Positions 42,624 to 51,942 of a stretch of DNA of 64,000 bases are shown here, one piece after another. This stretch comes from Reichenbachiella agarivorans. GTDB taxonomy: Bacteria > Bacteroidota > Bacteroidia > Cytophagales > Cyclobacteriaceae. Where the stretch lies: assembly GCF_025502585.1 (NCBI RefSeq), contig NZ_CP106679.1:1698501-1762500 (forward strand), read 5' to 3'. The notes beneath the pieces were generated by a model. That model had not been told where the DNA came from. It was given only the letters and a program-made list of their open reading frames with translations, and did not search any database. The position numbers and the translations under genes were made by a program. Position 1 is the stretch's first letter. Every line of letters starts with the position of its first letter.

Positions 42624-44210
42624 ATGGCTGGAGGTAAACAATCCCCAAGAGACAAGATGATCGGTATGATGTACCTGGTACTCACTGCCTTGCTTGCTTT
42701 GCAGGTTAGTAATAGTGTACTTGAGAAGTTCATATTTATCAATGAGGCATTTGTCGATACTAATACAGGGAAAATCGCTGAGAACGTTGAGAAGGTGAGC
42801 AATATACAAGGTGCGGTAAGTGAGTCTGGAAGCAGACCACAAGACGTAGCTGTATTGGAGAAAGCTAAGAAAGTAAGAGAGGCTACTGCCAAGATTTATG
42901 AAGAGATTGAGGGATATAAAACCCAATTGATCGAGATGACAGGTGGTAGAGATGAAAATGGTAACATGTTGGGTGTAAAGGATATTGATTCTGCACCTAC
43001 TCTTTTCGTCAATGAAGGAAAAGGAGATGTACTAAAGGGTACTATCAATGGCTATTCAGCCTTCCTTCGTGAAATTACGGGAGACGAAACGATTAAGGAT
43101 ATTGCAAAGGATGCTATTGAGATAGAGGCTTTCAAGTATGACGAAAATCAGAACAAGAAAGGTTTTGCTGAATTGAACTTTGGACATAATACTCCTATGG
43201 TGGGTGCTTTGGCTTCATTAAGTCAATTTCAATCAGATATCTTGGCAGAAGAAACCAAAGCTTTAGAGGAGTTGGCAAGGTCTGTAGGTGCTGATAAATT
43301 GAAGTTTGACCAAATTGTACCGATGGTTAGACCAGAGTCTAAAATTGTTGCAGCTGGATCTGAATACATTGCTGATATGTTCATTGCCGCATCGTCATCA
43401 TCTGTATCTCCAACGATGACATGGGATGGAAATGAGATGGAAGTAGTGGATGGAATGGGTAAGGTCAAGTTTGTGGCTAGAGCTGGTAATTATGATGCCA
43501 ATGGCCTATCTAAGCAAAGCTTTATAGGAGCAATTAAGGTGAAATTACCAGGAGGTAGAGATACTACATTTGTAGATACAATTGAATATACGGTTTCTAA
43601 ACCTGTCATTCAAATTCAATCTGCATCTGTACAGGCGTTGTACTTGAACTGTGGTAACGAGCTAACTGTCAATGTACCGGCATTAGGAACTTCATACAAT
43701 CCTGTGTTTAATGCGAAGGGAGGCAGCACAATTAAAGGTGCCGATAGAGGAGACGTAACTATCGTCCCTACTTCTGCAAAAGTTACTTTGAGTGTATCTA
43801 GTGGAGGAAACTTGATCGGTACTGAAGAGTTCAAAGTGAAGCGAATCCCTAAGCCAGAGATATTGATATATAGTGGAGGCAAGCAAGTGGATGAGAAGAG
43901 AGGTACCAAAGGTTGTCCTCGTTCTATCAAAATTCAAGCCGAGGCTGACGAAAGTTTCGCGCAATTCTTGCCTAAGGATGCCTTATTTAGAGTAGCCGAA
44001 TCTGAAGTAACTTTGGTAAGATCAGGTAGAGCAGTTCAAAGTGTACGACCAAAGGGTCCAGATGTAAACTTGTCTCAATTGGCTGGTGAAGCTCGACCTG
44101 GAGATGTCCTCGTAATTGAGGTTAAAAAGGTGCAAAGAAGAAATTTTAAAGGAGCGATTGAAGATGTTGCTAGCTTTGGTTCTCCGATTAAACAGATAAG
44201 AATTAATTAA
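42624..44210 (+). CDS. gldM: T9SS/gliding motor protein GldM
   Basis: A 528-residue protein that couples the GldL motor to the periplasmic GldKN ring. A single N-terminal helix (about 13-33, GMMYLVLTALLALQVSNSVL) passes through the GldL pentamer. The long periplasmic part contains a helical D1 domain (to about 230) followed by three beta-rich domains. The last begins near the TKGCPRSIKIQAEAD segment. Length matches the family. It starts 32 bases after gldL and ends 11 bases before gldN. Confidence 0.97.
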   Translation: MAGGKQSPRDKMIGMMYLVLTALLALQVSNSVLEKFIFINEAFVDTNTGKIAENVEKVSNIQGAVSESGSRPQDVAVLEKAKKVREATAKIYEEIEGYKTQLIEMTGGRDENGNMLGVKDIDSAPTLFVNEGKGDVLKGTINGYSAFLREITGDETIKDIAKDAIEIEAFKYDENQNKKGFAELNFGHNTPMVGALASLSQFQSDILAEETKALEELARSVGADKLKFDQIVPMVRPESKIVAAGSEYIADMFIAASSSSVSPTMTWDGNEMEVVDGMGKVKFVARAGNYDANGLSKQSFIGAIKVKLPGGRDTTFVDTIEYTVSKPVIQIQSASVQALYLNCGNELTVNVPALGTSYNPVFNAKGGSTIKGADRGDVTIVPTSAKVTLSVSSGGNLIGTEEFKVKRIPKPEILIYSGGKQVDEKRGTKGCPRSIKIQAEADESFAQFLPKDALFRVAESEVTLVRSGRAVQSVRPKGPDVNLSQLAGEARPGDVLVIEVKKVQRRNFKGAIEDVASFGSPIKQIRIN

Positions 44211-44221
44211 ACAATTAGGTT

Positions 44222-45091
44222 ATGAAGAAAATTTGTTATGTGTTAAGCCTTATTGTCATCGTAGTAGCTTCTTCTATGCGTGTATCCGCGCAAGAAAGAG
44301 CAGGTAATGGATACAATTCTGATGCACTTCGCCCAGTTCATGAGTCTTACAAAATGTTCAAAAAGACAGTTTGGAGAAGAATTGATTTGGAGGAAAAGCA
44401 AAACCTACCATTTTTTTCAAGAAATGGTGAGTTGTCAACAATCATTATCAATGCAGTTAAGGCTGGATTGTTGTTTCCATATACGAATGACTCGGTAAAT
44501 ACGAGAATGTCAAAGGAGACTTTTCTTGAAAATTTGAAGCTGGAAGAAGAAGGTGGAGGATTGACAGAAGAGGAGATCGCTATGGGCTTTGGAGCTGATA
44601 GCGATGATGATTTCTTCGGTGGTGGATTTGAAGAAGGTGGAGAAAAGCAAGAAGAGGAAATACTTGATGTGAATGAGTTTTCGCCTAGAGATTTTTCTAT
44701 TGCTGAACTTAAAGAAGAAATGTACTTCGACAGAATGCGTTCTAGAATGTATTTTGATATGATTGCAATTACCATTTTCTTGCCTGCAGATAGAAATCCG
44801 GCGATGTTTGAAAAGCCATTGGCTTCTTTCAAATATAAGGATCTAACTGCTTTGTTTAGAAGTATGCCAGAAGAGGCAATTTGGTACAATGCATATAATA
44901 CTGCTGAGCATAAGAATATGGCAGATGCATTTGATTTGAGATTGTTTAGCTCAAACTTGACCAAATTGTCTAACCCTAAGGATGAAAGGTTGGTAGATAT
45001 CTACAACAAAACAAGAAGAGATGGTATCATAGCTTCTCAGCAAATCGAGTATGATTTGGTAGATTTTGAAAATGAACTTTGGGAATTTTAA
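44222..45091 (+). CDS. gldN: T9SS/gliding periplasmic ring protein GldN
   Basis: A 289-residue exported protein with a signal peptide (about 1-23, ending VSAQ). The family signature VWRRIDLEEKQNLPFF is present near residue 50, followed by an acidic Gly/Glu/Asp-rich insert (about 105-150). The conserved region YFDRMRSRMYFDMIAITIFLP and the PEEAIWYNAYNTAEH segment then follow. GldN/PorN binds GldK/PorK in the periplasmic ring. It is the last gene of the sprF-gldKLMN operon, before a strong terminator. The acidic insert is longer than I expect for typical GldN. Confidence 0.95.
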   Translation: MKKICYVLSLIVIVVASSMRVSAQERAGNGYNSDALRPVHESYKMFKKTVWRRIDLEEKQNLPFFSRNGELSTIIINAVKAGLLFPYTNDSVNTRMSKETFLENLKLEEEGGGLTEEEIAMGFGADSDDDFFGGGFEEGGEKQEEEILDVNEFSPRDFSIAELKEEMYFDRMRSRMYFDMIAITIFLPADRNPAMFEKPLASFKYKDLTALFRSMPEEAIWYNAYNTAEHKNMADAFDLRLFSSNLTKLSNPKDERLVDIYNKTRRDGIIASQQIEYDLVDFENELWEF

Positions 45092-45114
45092 TTCTTAGAA
45101 GAAATAGATACTTG

Positions 45115-45145
45115 AAAGTCTCATCAGTTTGATGAGACTTTTTTT
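45115..45145 (+). terminator. Intrinsic terminator of the gld operon
   Basis: A perfect 12-bp stem, AAAGTCTCATCA (45115-45126) with TGATGAGACTTT (45130-45141), and a GTT loop are followed by four more T residues. The uvrC stop codon, on the opposite strand, lies inside this stem at 45124-45126. The minus-strand reading lacks a good T-run, so it works mainly for the gld operon. Confidence 0.85.
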
Positions 45146-46929
45146 ATGTGCTCTCTAATAAGCTTGGCTTTGGACGGACCAACTAAATTGATCAACTCCT
45201 CATCTGATGCCATTTTTATTTTTTCGTATGATCTGAAATGTTGTAAGAGCAGAGTCTTGCTCGACTCACCTATACCTTTGATGCCATCTAGTACAGAGAG
45301 TACTTGCCCTTTACTACGGAGTTGCCTATGAAAGGTAATAGCAAATCTGTGTGCCTCATCTCTCATCTGCTGGATGAGTTTGAGGGATTCTGATTTTTTA
45401 CTGATATGAATGGGGACACTATCTTCTGGGTAATAGATCTCTTCTAGACGTTTGGCTATTCCTATTATTGGGATTTGGTCATAGAGTTCTAGGTTCTTGA
45501 GTGCGTCACAAGCGGCGCTTAATTGGCCTTTCCCTCCATCAACAATGATCAATTGTGGGAATGGTTGGTTTTCTTCCTGAAGCCTCTTGTAGCGCCTAGT
45601 TACAATTTCTCTCATTGATCCAAAGTCATCTGGTCCTATGACAGTTTTGATCTTAAAATGTCTATAGTCTTTTTTGGAAGGTTTACCATTTTTGAAACAG
45701 ACCATTGAGGCAACTGGATTTGTACCTTGTATATTTGAGTTATCGAAGCACTCGATGTGAACCGGGGCTTCTTTGAGCTTGAGATCTGATTGTAATTGTA
45801 GAACTACTCTGTTACTTTTTTCTTTCGTTTCGACAGATTTGTTGAACGCATCTTTTTTACGGATTAGTGCATTTTTAAGTGATAAGTCTACCAATATTTT
45901 TTTGTCTCCAATTTTGGGTACGTTGACTTGAACATTTTCCTCCCAATGCTCAAAATCTAGGTTGGTTAATATTTGCCTGGATTGACTTTCAAACTGTTCT
46001 CTCATTTGCGTACATACGAGTTGAACAATCTCCGTATCACTCTCATCTAGTTTTTTCTTGATATCTATGGTATGTGAGATGTTGATCATGCCTTGATCAA
46101 TCCTCATGTAGTTGATAAATGCTTTCTTTTCGTTGGAGGTAATGGTGATTACATCTGTGTTGTTGAGTTTCTTGTTGAAGATGACAGTCTTGCTTTGGAA
46201 TTTGTCCAGCAATTCTATTTTATTTTTATAGAGTTGAGCTTCTTCAAAATTTAGCTGTTCGGCAGCTTGACTCATTTCAGTGACAAAGTGATCCTTGACT
46301 GTTTTGAGATTGCCTTTCAGGATATGTCTTACCAAGGCAATTTCTTTCATGTAGTCTGTTTCAGATTGTAGACCTTCGCATGGACCCAAACAGTTGCCAA
46401 TGTGGTATTCTAGGCATATTTTGAATTTTTGTGCTTGGATATTTTCCTTGCTGAGATGGAAGTTGCAAGTTCTTATTTTATACAATTTCTGAATCAGTTC
46501 GAGAACTGTGTTCAGGGCTTTGACACTGGTGTATGGACCAAAGTATTCACCTTCATTGTCTTGGTGTCTGCGCGTAGAAAAAACCTTAGGGAAGCGATCT
46601 TTAGAAATACAAATGAAAGGAAAGCTCTTGTCATCCTTTAAGAGAATGTTGAACCGAGGTTGATTTTCTTTGATTAGATTGTTTTCTAGCAGTAGGGCGT
46701 CAAATTCAGTGTTGACTACTACAAATTCAATGCGGTTGATTTCCTTAACTAATTTCTTTGTCTTTAAGTTGAGACCACTCTGTTTGTTGAAATAGCTGGA
46801 TACCCGTTTCTTGATGTTTTTTGCTTTTCCGACATAGATCAGCGTGTCAGTTTTGTCAAAATACTTGTACACTCCAGGGTCGGAGGGCAATAGCTTGACA
46901 ATAGATCGTATAGATTCATTTTCACTCAA
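45124..46929 (-). CDS. uvrC: Excinuclease ABC subunit C
   Basis: A 601-residue dual nuclease of nucleotide excision repair. The N-terminal GIY-YIG domain (PGVYKYFDK...LIYVGKAKNIKKRVSSYF) makes the 3' cut. A cysteine-containing stretch (CNFHLS, CLEYHIGNCLGPCEG) and a UVR motif (about 200-235) follow. The RNase H-like nuclease domain has ECFDNSNIQGT and VDGGKGQL, and the tail is a helix-hairpin-helix pair (LDGIKGIGESSKTLLL). It starts 11 bases after the PBP1A gene and is the last gene of sprE-PBP1A-uvrC. Confidence 0.98.
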   Translation of the reverse strand: MSENESIRSIVKLLPSDPGVYKYFDKTDTLIYVGKAKNIKKRVSSYFNKQSGLNLKTKKLVKEINRIEFVVVNTEFDALLLENNLIKENQPRFNILLKDDKSFPFICISKDRFPKVFSTRRHQDNEGEYFGPYTSVKALNTVLELIQKLYKIRTCNFHLSKENIQAQKFKICLEYHIGNCLGPCEGLQSETDYMKEIALVRHILKGNLKTVKDHFVTEMSQAAEQLNFEEAQLYKNKIELLDKFQSKTVIFNKKLNNTDVITITSNEKKAFINYMRIDQGMINISHTIDIKKKLDESDTEIVQLVCTQMREQFESQSRQILTNLDFEHWEENVQVNVPKIGDKKILVDLSLKNALIRKKDAFNKSVETKEKSNRVVLQLQSDLKLKEAPVHIECFDNSNIQGTNPVASMVCFKNGKPSKKDYRHFKIKTVIGPDDFGSMREIVTRRYKRLQEENQPFPQLIIVDGGKGQLSAACDALKNLELYDQIPIIGIAKRLEEIYYPEDSVPIHISKKSESLKLIQQMRDEAHRFAITFHRQLRSKGQVLSVLDGIKGIGESSKTLLLQHFRSYEKIKMASDEELINLVGPSKAKLIREHIKKVSSN

Positions 46930-46939
46930 TGCCTTGGTA

Positions 46940-49222
46940 TTAGAAATCTATGTTTTCTAACTCATCTTGGAAATTGTCTACACCCACGCCTAAAGAGTCA
47001 ACTTGAGTGTTGACGCCATTGTAATGATCACAATCAAGCTCTACACCTAATGGCTGTGTTGGTTTTCGGAAACGGCCTTTTTCTACACCTGTACGAGGAT
47101 CCGCATATACTTTGAGCATGAATTTTTCCCAGATAGGTCGAGCTGTACGTGCTCCTTGACCCAAGGACCAATTGCGAAAATGAACATAACGATCATCTCC
47201 ACCTACCCAAGCTCCTGCTACCAAATTGTGCGTGACCCCCATAAACCATCCATCCGATGCGTTTTGGGTAGTCCCAGTTTTGGCACCAATGTCGTTGTTT
47301 TCCTTCAATGACCAATCCAATCCACGACCTGTACCTCCTTGTTCTTCGATAGCGCCTTTGAGCATGTGTAGCATGAGGTATGCGGTTTTTTCACTGATGG
47401 CCTCCCTTCTTTTGGGTACAAAATCTTCTAGAACCACACCGTTTTTGTCTTCTATTCTGGTGATGTAGTATGGCTCTGTCCAAGTACCTTGGTTGACAAA
47501 AGTAGAATAGGCCCCTACAAGTTCATATAAAGATACATCTCCTCCTGCGCCTAGACATAGTGAGGGAACAGCGTCTAGTTCGCTTTCGATTCCGCAAGCA
47601 TGAGCCATGTCAACTGCTGCTCTTGGGCTGATCTTTTGCATGATGTTGGCAGTGATGGAATTAACAGAGCTTGCCATGGCTCGGCGTATGGTCATCGTTT
47701 CTCCCGTGTATTTGCCATCGGCATTTTGAGGTGTCCATGTTGGGTTGGCAGGATCCTCAAGCACCCAAGTTACAGGTGCGTCTACCACAGGGAAGCAGGG
47801 AGAATATCCCAGATCAATCGCTGCAGCATATACAAATGGTTTGAAAGTAGAACCTGGTTGTCTTTTACCTTGTTTTACATGGTCATATTTAAAATACTTG
47901 TGATCAATCCCTCCAACCCAAGCCTTGATGTGTCCTGTTTGAGGTTCCATAGCCATGAAACCTGCTTGTAGAAATTGTTTGTAGTATTTTAAGGAGTCAA
48001 CCAAGCTGAATGTGGTATCTATCTCTCCCTCATAGGAGAAGACAGTCATTTTCTTAGGTAGATTCAAATAGTAATTAAGGGAATCTGATCCTACTCCATA
48101 TCTTTTTACCAATTGCTTATAATTGGGCGTACGTTTGATGGTCATGTCAATGAAATCTAGGATTTCGTTTCCATCTCCATCGATCCATGGCATTCTCCCT
48201 TGCAAGTGACGGTTGAAAATGTATTGCAGTGTATCCATGTGTTCTTTCATGGCTTGTTGCGCATATTCTTGTATTCTGTTATCTATCGTGGTATAGATTC
48301 TCAATCCGTCAGAGTAGAGATCGTATCCATTCTTTTCGCACCATTTCATTAGGTCATTTCTGACAACAAATTTGAAATAAGCTGGGCCCTGATCTTGGTC
48401 TGCGACTTTGAATTGAAGGCCAAAATCCGATACCACCAAACTATCATAAGATTCCTTGTCTATCTTATCATATTTATGAAGGTTATACAACACTTCGGTT
48501 CTTTTCGCCAATGCGTTTTCGGGGTTTCTGGTAGGGTTGTATCTTGTTGGTGCATTGATCAAGCTTACTAGGATGGCAGCTTCTTTGTAAGTGATTTCGG
48601 AAGGTAGCTTGTTGAAGAAGGTCTTGGATGCAACTTGAATCCCAAAGGCGTTTTCTCCATATTCTATGGTATTGAGATACATAGCGAGGATTTCTTCCTT
48701 GGTGTATGAAGACTCTAATTGAATGGCAATGATCCATTCTTTGATCTTTGTGATTAACTGACCAACCTTTCGATTGGAATATAGACTGCCTTGGTTGACT
48801 GTAGATGTGCCGTAAAGATTTTCTGCCAATTGCATGGTCAAGGTGCTACCTCCACCCTTGAATTGGAAAGTGAGAATCCCAGATGCCGCACGGAGCAGAC
48901 CTCTCAAGTCAATTCCAGAGTGTTTGGTGAATCGGATATCTTCGGTCACCAATAATGTGGTAATGAGTTCTTGTGATAGCTCATTGTAACTAACGGCTGT
49001 TCTGTTGTGTCTATAGTAGCTACCAATGATCTCTTCTCCATCTGCATAATACAAATTGGAAGAAAGGTCTGCCTCTGGTCTTTCGAGACTCTGAAGGCTA
49101 GGCAACCCGCCAAACCATCCATTCCAATCATTTTTGATGGCGGTGATTACTGTACAGCCTCCTACAAAAGCAGATATAACCATCGCCCAGACCAGATATA
49201 TTAGAATTTTATAGATGTTCAT
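46940..49222 (-). CDS. Bifunctional penicillin-binding protein 1A
   Basis: A 760-residue class A PBP that polymerises and cross-links peptidoglycan. An N-terminal anchor (about 5-27) precedes a GT51 glycosyltransferase domain with the catalytic glutamate in VTEDIRFTKHSGID, then GGSTLTMQLAENL and NTIEYGENAFGIQ. The transpeptidase domain carries the nucleophile motif GSTFKPF, SSVN and KTGTTQ. Length and motif order are standard. The start overlaps the sprE stop by 4 bases, so production is coupled to a T9SS-related lipoprotein. This may reflect the need to remodel the wall around the secretion machine. Confidence 0.95.
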   Translation of the reverse strand: MNIYKILIYLVWAMVISAFVGGCTVITAIKNDWNGWFGGLPSLQSLERPEADLSSNLYYADGEEIIGSYYRHNRTAVSYNELSQELITTLLVTEDIRFTKHSGIDLRGLLRAASGILTFQFKGGGSTLTMQLAENLYGTSTVNQGSLYSNRKVGQLITKIKEWIIAIQLESSYTKEEILAMYLNTIEYGENAFGIQVASKTFFNKLPSEITYKEAAILVSLINAPTRYNPTRNPENALAKRTEVLYNLHKYDKIDKESYDSLVVSDFGLQFKVADQDQGPAYFKFVVRNDLMKWCEKNGYDLYSDGLRIYTTIDNRIQEYAQQAMKEHMDTLQYIFNRHLQGRMPWIDGDGNEILDFIDMTIKRTPNYKQLVKRYGVGSDSLNYYLNLPKKMTVFSYEGEIDTTFSLVDSLKYYKQFLQAGFMAMEPQTGHIKAWVGGIDHKYFKYDHVKQGKRQPGSTFKPFVYAAAIDLGYSPCFPVVDAPVTWVLEDPANPTWTPQNADGKYTGETMTIRRAMASSVNSITANIMQKISPRAAVDMAHACGIESELDAVPSLCLGAGGDVSLYELVGAYSTFVNQGTWTEPYYITRIEDKNGVVLEDFVPKRREAISEKTAYLMLHMLKGAIEEQGGTGRGLDWSLKENNDIGAKTGTTQNASDGWFMGVTHNLVAGAWVGGDDRYVHFRNWSLGQGARTARPIWEKFMLKVYADPRTGVEKGRFRKPTQPLGVELDCDHYNGVNTQVDSLGVGVDNFQDELENIDF

Positions 49223-51873
49223 TTTGCAGGATAATTTTTGAGATAGAATGTGAGATAAGTGTCCAGTTCCTTGGTTTGATAGAAGATGTTGAAATTGTCT
49301 TTTGTAATCACGAAATTATAGAATTTGCCACTCTTATTTATTTTTTCGCTTGGCTTTTGATTGCTGACGAGTTGATTATAATGAACAGCTGATTGTTTGT
49401 CTGGAAACTCTGATAAGAGTATGATCGAATGTTTCTCATCCAAAACCAAGTTGCCAATGTTGATTTCAATTTTGTTGTCTTTGGCAATTTTTGCAAAATA
49501 GGTTGGTAAACTATTTGCCAATTCAGGGTCTGTTTCATAAACGAAAACAAAGAAATGCGGTTCGTTAAATTTGGATATGTATTTGGCTCTGGAGCTATTG
49601 ACCAGATTGATTTGATATTGCTCAGAAGCATAAACCAGTGAGTCCGCATGAGGAACCAATTCGCTTTCTGGGTATTCTTTGATGAAGTTGTTCAGATCAA
49701 ATTCGTATTTGTAGATGGTTTCGGTACGGGCGTTGACCAGTACCTTGAGAAAGGCCATGTTGTCTACAAAATTATTGTCTGGATATTGCTGTAGTCCTGC
49801 ATCGATCAGTTGGAGAGCTTCTGAATAATTGCCAGCTTTGTACAAAGCATACGCTTCTGCGTACACTACCTGAAGTTTGTCACTTGCCATTTGGGACTCT
49901 GCTCTGTAGTTGGGGTTGATGATCAACTTGGCATATATGCTCTCTGGTGATTGATTGAGAAGTAGATTTTTGTAATAATTGGAACGCGTACTGTTCCCAA
50001 GGTCATCAAATATCAAATATAGAAGATACCATACCTCATCTCTGTATTCCGTCTCTGGGAATCTCCTCAATAGTTCTTCGAATGCTTCGGTCGAATTGAC
50101 TTTTTCGTCCAAATCAAAGTTGTAGATATTCCCTAGCTTGTAGGTGGCTACTTCGATTTCTGCCAACAGGACTGCTCGCTTTTCTGGTGTATTAGGCAAT
50201 GTGGCGATGAGTGCTTTTTTATCTATTTTGAATGTGTTTTCTTGCGAGTCCTCATTTTTGTTTTCCTCTGATGGGTTGGTTTGTGCATTGTTTTGATTAG
50301 GATTGGCGTCATCACTGTTTTCCTCTACTAGGTTGGCAGGTTTGGTGGACCTTCTCCAATTGTCCTCCAAGGGTCTATCACCCCAGATAGTACGGAATTG
50401 TGATTTTCCTCTGGACACAGCACTCACATTATAAAAATACCAAAGCGTACCCTCATAATTGGTCGTGCCGAAGGTGTGTGCACCCCCTTGCGTGGCAAAT
50501 GGGTCGTTGACTTGCTGTGCTGCCAGCGCATCGGCTTGTTTTTTTCTTTTCTTTTCTTCTTCGGCTCGCTTCAATTCGGCGGCTTCCTCTCTGGCGATAT
50601 ACTCATCCAGATACGTGTCCAAAGCTGCTTCGGGCAGCGATGCGACATACAGCAGGCTGTCATTGGTATGGATGATGGTGAGTTGCTCCACAAAATTAGT
50701 GAGTACCTCTAGTCTCTCTGCTATGGCTTCATATTCTATCTCATCAGTAGGCAAGACACTCATGGTACTGTCATAGTAGAGCTTGGCCATTTCATAGTCG
50801 GCCAAGCTGTCGTAGTATATTTTGCCTAGTTCCCAATAGGAATGTGCTTTTTGACGATTGTTGTTGACACTGGCTTGTATCGACGAATTATAATGATCCA
50901 TGCCCAGTTCTAAGTTACCGTGCCTCACTTCAAACTGAGCCATTTCGTAATAGATTTTGTCTTTGTACTCTATGTTTTTTCGATCCTTTAGGAGTTTTTT
51001 AAAGTACTTTCTGACTTTTTTAAAGTCGTCGGACTTTCCGATTTGACTGACTTGCGCCATGTTGAGTTTGGTGTAAAAGGACAATTCGTAGGAGGGATTA
51101 TCTCTCAATACCTCTTTGTAGTAGGAATAGGCCTCTGCTTCAAACCCTAATGTTTGATATACTTGGCCGATGATAAAATTGACTCTGGACCTTTCTTTGT
51201 TGACCGTGATGATGGGAACAGCTTGAGTCAGATTTTTGACCATGTTGTCGAGATCATTGCTCATCTGGTAGAGATAGCCCCTAACCAAGTAGAGATTTTT
51301 GAGGTTTTTTTTGTTGAGATTTTCTCTTTTCAAATAGTCAGACACTGCGATCGCATTGTTGAATTGTCGGTCTTCTATGAACGTCCTCATCAGTGCAACC
51401 AAAGCTTCGTGCTTTTCATCGTCTCCTTTGCCTTTGGTGTTTACATATTTAAAGGTCTCTATGGCATTGACAAAGTCCAAACTGTAGAAACGAGCCTTGC
51501 CCACCAATATGTAGGCATTGTCTTCCCAATTCGATCCTCGGTGCATCTGGATGGCCAAGGAGGCCTTTTTGATGCAATGCTCGATTTGCTCTTGATATGA
51601 TTGGGCGATCACACTGTCAAACGGAGGGAACACGGGGAGGATGAGATTGTAATTCCACTGGTAGCTGTCTTCTATGATGTCTTCTATAGCCAGAATGTCT
51701 TCTTTGGCAATGTAGTAGGCATTGTAATGAGAGGTGGTGTTATGATAGGAATTACTGAATGCGTTGTTTTTCTCTGGTGCACAACGTGTGAACGCCAAAA
51801 AGCAAATGAAGACCAAGAAGAGCTTTGCTTTATTCAATGTTTTGTATGCTAGGAGATAACAGATACTCCGCAA
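49219..51873 (-). CDS. TPR lipoprotein, probable SprE/PorW of the type IX secretion system
   Basis: An 884-residue lipoprotein with tetratricopeptide-type helical repeats through most of its length and a low-complexity Asn/Glu region around residues 520-550. The N-terminus shows a lipoprotein signal, with the hydrophobic segment LFLVFICFLAFTRC and the cysteine near residue 31. The following NNAFSNSYHNTTSHYNAYY segment is characteristic of SprE/PorW-type proteins, which are required for T9SS function and gliding. Both possible starts are TTG: 51873, or 51837, which gives a neat NKAKLFLVF signal and 872 residues. The protein is encoded close to gldKLMN on the opposite strand. Confidence 0.82.
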   Translation of the reverse strand: MRSICYLLAYKTLNKAKLFLVFICFLAFTRCAPEKNNAFSNSYHNTTSHYNAYYIAKEDILAIEDIIEDSYQWNYNLILPVFPPFDSVIAQSYQEQIEHCIKKASLAIQMHRGSNWEDNAYILVGKARFYSLDFVNAIETFKYVNTKGKGDDEKHEALVALMRTFIEDRQFNNAIAVSDYLKRENLNKKNLKNLYLVRGYLYQMSNDLDNMVKNLTQAVPIITVNKERSRVNFIIGQVYQTLGFEAEAYSYYKEVLRDNPSYELSFYTKLNMAQVSQIGKSDDFKKVRKYFKKLLKDRKNIEYKDKIYYEMAQFEVRHGNLELGMDHYNSSIQASVNNNRQKAHSYWELGKIYYDSLADYEMAKLYYDSTMSVLPTDEIEYEAIAERLEVLTNFVEQLTIIHTNDSLLYVASLPEAALDTYLDEYIAREEAAELKRAEEEKKRKKQADALAAQQVNDPFATQGGAHTFGTTNYEGTLWYFYNVSAVSRGKSQFRTIWGDRPLEDNWRRSTKPANLVEENSDDANPNQNNAQTNPSEENKNEDSQENTFKIDKKALIATLPNTPEKRAVLLAEIEVATYKLGNIYNFDLDEKVNSTEAFEELLRRFPETEYRDEVWYLLYLIFDDLGNSTRSNYYKNLLLNQSPESIYAKLIINPNYRAESQMASDKLQVVYAEAYALYKAGNYSEALQLIDAGLQQYPDNNFVDNMAFLKVLVNARTETIYKYEFDLNNFIKEYPESELVPHADSLVYASEQYQINLVNSSRAKYISKFNEPHFFVFVYETDPELANSLPTYFAKIAKDNKIEINIGNLVLDEKHSIILLSEFPDKQSAVHYNQLVSNQKPSEKINKSGKFYNFVITKDNFNIFYQTKELDTYLTFYLKNYPAK

Positions 51874-51942
51874 TTAATACAATATTGCATAAGTTAATAT
51901 CCATTAATATATATTTTTACCGCAAATAAGAAGTACGTCTCA

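Noticed and set aside
44347..44964. 205-residue open frame antisense to gldN
   Set aside because: Ser/Pro-rich shadow of gldN with no motif or start signal.
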